This document shows, piece by piece, positions 7,257 to 7,375 of a DNA stretch of 7,375 bases. Position 1 is the stretch's first letter; each line of letters opens with the position of its first letter. Position numbers and translations under genes: made by a program. The notes under the pieces were generated by a model. That model was given only the letters and a program-made list of their open reading frames with translations. It was not told where the DNA came from and did no database searches. Origin of the DNA: Alphaproteobacteria bacterium TMED93 (GTDB taxonomy: Bacteria > Pseudomonadota > Alphaproteobacteria > TMED109); NCBI GenBank assembly GCA_002171495.2, contig NHEU02000065.1, forward strand, positions 1,911-9,285, in the 5' to 3' direction.

Positions 7257-7375
7257 TATATTGCTTCTCCTAAATATGCTTGCTGTACTCTTTTATTTTT
7301 AATAATGTCTTTCGGTATCCCTTCGGCAATTTTTTTTCCAAAATCTAGTACTATTATTTTTTTTGAAATATCCAT
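7256..7375 (-). CDS. livG: LivG-type ABC transporter ATP-binding protein, C-terminal end (partial)
   Basis: This is the 3' end of a gene that enters from beyond the right edge; 39 residues and a TAA stop are visible. The visible part reads [19 protein letters not shown], then a segment ending QQAYLGEAI. This matches the end of LivG-family ATPases, where the last strand and the D-F-G-x-x-I-A-x-G turn precede the conserved A/E-Y-L-G-E tail. The nucleotide-binding motifs (Walker A, signature, Walker B) lie outside the window, so catalytic integrity cannot be judged. In the HAAT importer family, LivG pairs with LivF as the cytoplasmic ATPase dimer that drives uptake. The LivH, LivM, LivK and LivF genes downstream fit this role. 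The stop overlaps the start of the next gene by one base (TAATG), so translation of the two is probably coupled. Confidence 0.88.
   Translation of the reverse strand: MDISKKIIVLDFGKKIAEGIPKDIIKNKRVQQAYLGEAI
7267..7271 (-). promoter_or_regulatory. Ribosome binding site of the acyl-CoA ligase
   Basis: AGGAG lies inside the last codons of livG, ten bases before the ATG at 7256. It supports that start and shows that the ligase has its own initiation signal despite overlapping the upstream stop codon. Confidence 0.7.

Overview
The window is a compact, AT-rich stretch (visibly around 30% GC) in which every supportable gene lies on the minus strand, with intergenic gaps of 18 bases or less. It reads as one operon, transcribed from the right end towards the left end. 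Low GC, very short spacers and homology to clusters I recall from Alphaproteobacteria (Rhizobiales), Betaproteobacteria and Deltaproteobacteria suggest a streamlined proteobacterium, possibly a marine alphaproteobacterium of SAR11-like base composition. The taxonomic call is inference only.

In transcription order the window holds: the last 39 residues of a LivG-type ABC ATPase (7256-7375, cut by the window edge); an FAA1-like AMP-forming acyl-CoA ligase (5379-7256); the permeases LivH (4481-5374) and LivM (3406-4479); a secreted LivK-type solute-binding protein (2106-3392); the second ATPase LivF (1302-2087); a PaaK-like adenylate-forming protein (40-1311); and possibly the first 10 codons of another gene at the left edge (1-32). 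Junctions are -1, +4, +1, +13, +18, -10 and +7 bases, which indicates co-transcription and translational coupling. The promoter must lie beyond the right edge. No terminator, RNA gene, mobile element, CRISPR array or plus-strand gene is apparent, and no gap is long enough to hide one.

Together LivK, LivH, LivM, LivG and LivF form a complete high-affinity branched-chain-amino-acid-type (HAAT) importer. Placing an acyl-CoA ligase between livG and livH, and a PaaK relative after livF, suggests that the cargo is a carboxylic acid (aromatic, phenylpropanoid or fatty acid) that is converted to its CoA thioester on entry, rather than an amino acid. This gene arrangement is not new. The item most worth a second look is the PaaK-like protein: its ATP-phosphate-binding loop is replaced by a Ser-Pro-Gly-Pro sequence, and its C-terminal segment appears to lack the lysine expected for adenylation, although the rest of the fold's motifs are present.
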